64,000 nucleotides of DNA, taken from assembly GCA_964017045.1 (NCBI GenBank), contig OZ024795.1:54413350-54477349 (forward strand), in the 5' to 3' direction. Source of the DNA: Omphiscola glabra (taxonomy: Eukaryota > Mollusca > Gastropoda > Lymnaeidae). Positions 58,641-64,000 of the stretch are shown in pieces. Under the pieces are notes generated by a model. It did no database searches. It was not told where the DNA came from and was given only the letters and a program-made list of their open reading frames with translations. Each line of letters opens with the position of its first letter. Position 1 is the stretch's first letter. The position numbers and the translations under genes were made by a program.

Positions 58641-60940
58641 AAACTAAACTAAGTAACCTATTTATTCATCTTAACTGAATCTTTTTGATTTTTTCCTTTA
58701 GAAGGATATGCCATACCTTTATTAAAAATAAAAATAATATGTTGACATCATAATCGTCTAAACTGATGTTAGTAATAAAACAATCCTCTATTAATGTTAA
58801 GAAAATAAGCGGAATAAATTATGGAAAAAACTTTCTTTTTTTTAAAACGCAACGTAACAACGAACGTGTCAGTAAGAATCCTTCTTCAACAAACAAACAA
58901 CAGTAAAAAAAATACTAAAAGAAATTTAATTAATTGCACTTAGCTGCAATGTTGAATCTGAGATGACAGCAATAGTGTTTCTTTCAGAAACTTTTATCAT
59001 GGGTGGGAGGCATTTCAGGAATCCGGTATGCGGGGAGGAGGCTTTGTCATCTCCGAAACTGTGGACTGTGTCTGTGTTGCATGATGCCCTGGGAAAACTC
59101 TGACCACGGTCCACGGTGCCCCAAAATAACAAAAACTAAATTAATTTTAATGTTGGCGCTCTGTGGATTGCATTTGTCGCCCCTAACTACCTCGCTCACC
59201 CCCACCCTATTTTTTTCACACAGTACTGTCCTCCATACCAATCCTGTTTAATATAACAAGTTAAAGGAACTTAATATTTATTGTCAGTTTTTTTTTAAAA
59301 ATTAAACATCATTTGTACATATTTCACGTCTAGGAAACGCATCATATCATAATATAGGACTGTCTTGGTGATTTTAAAGTCTGTCCAAGATGACATCCTC
59401 TCTACTTCTGGCAAATTTTTAAGCAAATAGGTGGGGGTAAAGTTTTTGTTGGACTTCATTAAAAATTTGACTGAGGAAAAGTTTCTTAAAACATTTAATT
59501 ACAATCGAGTTAAATGCGACAGTAAGTCGTTATTGGAGGGGAATTTATTTTTAAATGGAATTGGCATAATTTCTGAAGTTTTCCATATCTTTAATTTGGT
59601 ATGAGTTTCATAATATTGATTAAATACGCAACACAATATGTAGGAGAGCAGTCCTGAGCAGATTTTAACAAAAGTCGTCCATTTAATTTGTCTGGCCTCG
59701 AAGACTAGGCTGCATTCACTGGTTAAAATAAAGGCATCACGTCCTGTTCAGTGAACCGTAATGTATCACTCGGTTTAGTACTGGTACCCCCCCCCCCACC
59801 CCGGGGCTCTAGTCGGCATGTCCGTCTCAAAGCGATGATTCTAAATATGCAGGCTTTGAGGGTACTGCTCCTAGGCAACCTCTTTTCTCTCCCAGCTGTG
59901 GTTTGAGTTAGTCACACCGCATAAAAACCACGTAAGCCCTATTAGAGGGCGTCTGTAAAACACCTGCGCGCATCCCCAGGGTGGGAAGGGGGGGGGACAT
60001 TAGAGACGTAAAATATATCCACCCCAGCCCAAGAAAGTCCGACCCGGTTGCTATGTGAAAGCAACACCCCGGCCGGCCAGCCGTTCCTTCTCTGGTGCCG
60101 CCTCACTCGCATAGTCAATCGAGTGGAAGGGTGGGTGGGGCTGTCTCAGGGGCGGAAAACCACCGGGTTGCCGCTTCGCGGCCTGACTGAAATAGAAACC
60201 ACTGGGGGAGTGGTTGAATGCCGGTTGGGAGTGGCGGGGGCGCGCTGGGGAAGACTTCATGAGCTTCGGGTCGATAGTTTGCTGATGTTCTTAAAAGTAG
60301 ATTAGATTAGCACTGGTATCGTTAAATGACTTTATCATGTCGTAATTTATAATATTAAGCCTGTCAAAACGACAAGCAAAAGTTTTTGAAAGTCATTAAC
60401 AAAAAAAATGTCACATTCTCAACACACAAGCATTAACGCGTATGTATAAAATCTTCCATTGGTTTTAAACCAGACCAGCTGACCTTGTATTGGTTTTTAA
60501 TGAATAATTCTTTGGTGTGTTTTTGTTGTTGGTCTGTATTGTTTTTGTCCTGTTATATTTTATTTTCAAATTATTTTTTTTGGGCTATTCTTAAACATTT
60601 TTTTTTTCTTGTAGGGTATGACCTCCCTTATTTCTTTGCTCATCCAAGGTTTGTTGTTATCAAATTCTCCCAATCTGTACCTTCCCAGCAGGCCTGGAGT
60701 TTTTCTGTCGCCTCATCCATGACCCTCTAGAGTAGTTTTAATAGGTCGTGCCTCATCTGACCAGAGTTCAGTATTTTTTTATTTTGAGTTTTTCTTGTTT
60801 TTAAAACTCGTTTGTTGTAGCAAGGTGTTAGGCGAACCATTGTGTGTCGTCAGATGCTGCTAGTGGAAATAATCTCGGAGATGTGTAGGCCTTTTTAATT
60901 TTACCGTAACACATTTCTGAAGGTCTGTTTTTTCGGGTGT
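58641..60940. other. Upstream region with GC-rich block, no gene assigned
   Basis: 59745-60270 is clearly GC- and CpG-richer than its surroundings, with CCGGCCGGCCAGCC and GCCGCTTCGCGGCC. It could be a CpG-rich promoter of another gene or part of a mobile element. The small open frames (for example 59003-59104 on + and 60048-60305) resemble no family I know. Confidence 0.4.
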
Positions 60941-60944
60941 GGTG

Positions 60945-61140
60945 TGTAGCATACTTGGTGTATGTCGAGATGGATTTATCCAGTGATTAACGTGATTGAA
61001 ATGTAGCATACTGGGTGTATGTCGAGATGGATTTATCCAGTGATTAACGTGATTGAAATGTAGCATACTGGGTGTATGTCGAGATGGATTTATCCAGTGA
61101 TTAACGTGATTGAAGTGTAGCATACTGGGTGTATGGCCAC
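60945..61140. repeat. Minisatellite, 57 bp x 3.3
   Basis: Units share GTAGCATACTGGGTGTATGT, CGAGATGGATTTATCCAGTG and ATTAACGTGATTGAA. Non-coding. Confidence 0.92.
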
Positions 61141-61328
61141 ATGGATTTATACAGTATACAGTGACATGTGATTGAAGTCTCCCATAACAAAACGAGTGCA
61201 ATTCTGTGTTTTTTGTTTCCATATCATGACTTTCAGCCATTGGGAATTTATGCGTATAATCGTAAGTACATTTTATTAGCTGTCAACTTTCAATAAATCT
61301 CTTTAGTCATTAAATTATAATCTGGCTA

Positions 61329-61664
61329 TTTCACACTATTATTAGTGCCCAGCGTCATTTGATTGTTTAGGGTTCAAGTTAGATTTAGGGATAGATTTAG
61401 GGTTCAGGTTAGATTTAGGGATATATTTTTTTAGAGGTTTAGGGATAGATTTATGGTTCAGGTTATGGTTTAGGGATAGATTTAGGGTTCAGGTTAGGTT
61501 TAGGGATAGATTTAGGGTTCAGGTTAGGTTTAGGGATAGATTTAGGGTTCAGGTTAGGTTTAGGGATAGATTTAGGACTTTTTTTTTCATTATTATTTAA
61601 CGTTTTATTCTTACTTATACGGGTGGCGGCCGTGTGAGACATCGCGGCACTAACAGTGTGAAAT
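61329..61664. mobile_element. MITE with TA target sites and inner tandem repeat
   Basis: TTTCACACTATTATTAGTGCC at the left is matched by ATTTCACACTGTTAGTGCC read inward from the right. TA dinucleotides flank both ends, as in Tc1/mariner-type insertions. The interior is largely the 30-bp repeat listed next. No coding capacity. Confidence 0.65.
61368..61575. repeat. Telomere-like 30-bp repeat x about 6
   Basis: Units of TTTAGGGATAGATTTAGGG plus TTCAGGTTAGG, with several TTAGGG and TTTAGGG words. It sits inside the MITE, so an insertion-borne array is likelier than a true interstitial telomere. Confidence 0.85.
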
Positions 61665-61747
61665 TACTAATAATTTTAATGATCTCATTTATGTAGTAGT
61701 CCTTTCCCATTGGGATGTGTTGCCCAAAAGTCTATCTGTTCGCTTTG

Positions 61748-62105
61748 TCTTATTGTAAATTCACCACTGTACTTGAACTTTCACTTAGAATTATCATGTG
61801 TTTGTAAGTTATTGTAAATTCACCACTGTGCTTGAACTTTCACTTAGAATTATCATGTGTTTGTAAGTTATTGTAAATTCACCACTGTGCTTGAACTTTC
61901 ACTTAGAATTATCATGTGTTTGTAAGTTATTGTAAATTCACCACTGTGCTTGAACTTTCACTTAGAATTATCATGTGTTTGTAAGTTATTGTAAATTCAC
62001 CACTGTGCTTGAACTTTCACTTAGAATTATCATGTGTTTGTAAGTTATTGTAAATTCACCACTGTGCTTGAACTTTCACTTAGAATTATCATGTGTTTGT
62101 AAGTT
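61748..62105. repeat. Minisatellite, 59 bp x 6
   Basis: Units share TTATTGTAAATTCACCACTG, TGCTTGAACTTTCACTTAGA and ATTATCATGTGTTTGTAAG, nearly identical, so the amplification is probably recent. Confidence 0.95.
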
Positions 62106-63033
62106 TCAATTTACTTTGCTATGATTATGAAGCAAAGTCGGATTAAGGCCTTTGAGTATCTTTTGTCACAGTCACCATCGATATAATCATACAATTAAAG
62201 TGTGTATTACCAAGAATTAGCGACATTATACACATACATGTACTAATATATTTTTATTTTTAAATAAAATAATTTTGTGATTATCCTTTGTAAAAATCAC
62301 GTGACCGGTAACCCGATACAAAACGACAATCCGAAATCTACCCAATTATTTTTTTAAAATAAATCCTTATCTTTAATTTATATATTTTTTTATTTGAAAA
62401 ATCAACACAGTTCTTCTTAAAAAGAAGTTTAAAAATGAGTCAATTGATAGCTGTGGTCAATTAGCTATCCGTTGCATTTATACTTTTTTTCAGACAAACG
62501 GGGTTGGGGGGGGGGGGGGGGGGGGGGAGTTTATCTTAATAAATTAAAAAAAAAAAAACATTCTGCATTTTTTGCGGATACACGAATTTTGCAACAGAAT
62601 AAATGCTAGTAAATAAAATAGTTTTGTCCCTTGACCTTGTTGTGTTTAAACAGATTCTTTATTTTTAGTTCTTAAAAAATGATGACCTTTGTGAAAGTCT
62701 TCCAGTTGCTTTAACATGAACACATATCATTACGAATCCCTAAATTATTACTATTTTTAAATTTTAATGATTTTTTTAAAAGGAAAAAAAAAAAAAGGGG
62801 GGGGGGGTGGCGTCTAAAGATATTGCAAAAGAATATAAAAACGTTCGTTTCCGCTTTCTGTTGGATATTAATCACGTGATATTTGATATATTGCATAAAT
62901 GCTGGATGCGACAGATTCTTTACTATTTTGATTTCAAAATTTAAAGAAAACTATTTCGATTTTAATTTTAATAGTATCTGATGAAACGTGAACTATTAGT
63001 TGGTGCGTTGTTTTGTTGGCTTAGTATTAGAGA
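62106..63033. other. Intergenic, no gene seen
   Basis: AT-rich, with a poly-G run of about 24 at 62504-62527 and an A/G tract near 62785-62808. No gene or RNA is supported. Confidence 0.5.
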
Positions 63034-63219
63034 CAGGGCCGACCCTAACAATTGCGGGGCCCTATGCGAAACAGATTGCGCGGGCCCATTCTGGGTAGAG
63101 GATAAGGATAATAAGTGAAAATTAAGATTTTGTATTAAAAAATAAATTCGGGGCGGGGCGTGTGAAAGTGCGGGGCCCATTGCGGCCGCATAGTTTGCAG
63201 TGGCCTAAGGCCGGCCCTG
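63034..63219. mobile_element. hAT MITE, 186 bp, perfect 8-bp target duplication
   Basis: Termini CAGGGCCGACC and, inverted, CAGGGCCGGCC. The flanks are ATTAGAGA on both sides (63026-63033 and 63220-63227). GC-rich subterminal parts. No transposase. Confidence 0.9.
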
Positions 63220-63267
63220 ATTAGAGATATGTTTCTGTTTTACGTCCTTTATGTTCACTTCACTATT

Positions 63268-63608
63268 GTTAGTGTGGGTGGCTGGCTGACAAAATCTTCG
63301 GACGGCTAATTGAACCACTTCCCGCCAACCTATCGAGCTGAAACTTGGCACATAGACTCGTTGCCGATGGACAACACATCTTTCAAATTTTCAGCCCCCC
63401 CCCCCCCCAAATGAGTCTTTCCTGTGTTTCAAGGGGAAGATATAAACAAAATCCCGATAACTTCGCTGAACGAAATTCTTTTTTAAAATATCGCAATTTC
63501 TTTTGGTGCGTCATATTGTTTTTTGTTTTTCTGAAATAGTTGTTGAAATAGTTGTTGAAATAAATCTGCGTTGTGAAAATAGGGTGGCTCATTAGAATAT
63601 TAATATAG
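63268..63608 (+). mobile_element. Dispersed ~390-bp repeat family, copy 3
   Basis: Carries CTTCGGACGGCTAATTGAAC, CAACCTATCGAGCTGAAACT, GAAATAAATCTGCGTTG and the ATTAGAATATTAATATA end. Its 5' end is less well preserved than in copies 1 and 2. It includes a poly-C run at 63396-63408. Confidence 0.7.
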
Positions 63609-64000
63609 TTCAGGGGCGCGAAAAAATGTTCGGTTGTGAGCCTTGGGATCGGGGGTGGTTTGGGGGGGGGGGGCACTAATTGAGATTCTTATATAATGCG
63701 TCACTTATCTGCATGTTTTGTCAAAATTTCAGCCCCACTCCACAGTCCCATTCCACAGCCCCACTCCACAATCCCACTATCCCACAATGCTCGATATTTT
63801 ATAAAGGATTTTGGGAAAACCGTGTTTTAGGGGTAGTTCGATCTTGATCCAAATGAATGTACATTTGTTTTGATGACTTTGTAGAATATTCATTTTCACG
63901 ATGTAAGATAAAACAATAACAACAAAAGTCAACTTATGGCTTTCGCCCCGCAAACTAATTTTAGTCCTTGAAGCAACCAAAGGGATGCAACTGAAGTATT
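63609..64000. other. Window end, no gene seen
   Basis: Short CCCACTCCACA-type repeats at 63733-63786 and a G run near 63661-63673. No coding or RNA gene is supported. Confidence 0.5.

Noticed and set aside
59003..59104. Possible first coding exon upstream of or antisense to SEC31
   Set aside because: The short frame resembles no family, and SEC31 already has a good N-terminus (KEIDRTAN) at 55656.
60048..60305. GC-rich 85-codon ORF
   Set aside because: Composition-driven open frame in a CpG-rich block, with no motif or homologue recognised.

Overview
This is a nuclear segment from an animal genome. It is AT-rich and intron-rich, with canonical GT/AG introns, and it is crowded with minisatellites and small transposons. 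The protein families and the repeat styles (CR1/L2-like LINE ends with AAT tails, hAT MITEs, a tRNA-derived SINE) fit an invertebrate, perhaps a gastropod mollusc or another lophotrochozoan. That placement is a guess; the sequence does not name the species.

Three protein-coding genes can be rebuilt exon by exon with every intron phase closing. On the + strand, two short-prodomain effector caspases (caspase-3/7 type) lie head to tail: casp-A (2855-6212, 5 coding exons, 276 aa) and casp-B (16881-29963, 6 coding exons, 304 aa). Their homologous exons share phases, and two exons have identical lengths (254 and 176 nt), so they are tandem duplicates. Casp-B has the canonical QACRG site and the S1-pocket Arg. 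Casp-A has QACKG and a Lys in place of the S1-pocket Arg.

On the - strand, converging on casp-B, lies a complete SEC31 gene (COPII outer coat). It has 26 coding exons from 55656 down to 38265 and encodes 1203 aa. Its start lies in an exon with its own splice acceptor, so a non-coding first exon is expected upstream. A promoter-like stretch with ETS, inverted CCAAT and XBP1-like motifs sits near 58575-58640.

Layout: 1-2.8 kb flank with a hAT MITE; 2.8-6.2 kb casp-A, with a LINE end and a solo LTR in its introns; 6.5-16.8 kb transposon-rich spacer; 16.8-30 kb casp-B, whose introns are inflated by long tandem arrays (23, 26, 42 and 59 bp units); 30-38 kb spacer with a SINE and a LINE end; 38.3-55.7 kb SEC31, also carrying many arrays; 55.7-64 kb SEC31 upstream region with a piggyBac-like MITE, other MITEs and more arrays.

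The most unusual feature is that several arrays grew out of functional sequence. A 40-bp array of about 26 units repeats the 3' end and splice donor of SEC31 exon 25. A 26-bp duplication copies the donor of SEC31 exon 5. A 42-bp duplication copies the acceptor of casp-B exon 2 and stays in frame. A 59-bp array is built from the A-box head of a tRNA-SINE, and a 36-bp array is built from the terminus of a hAT element.
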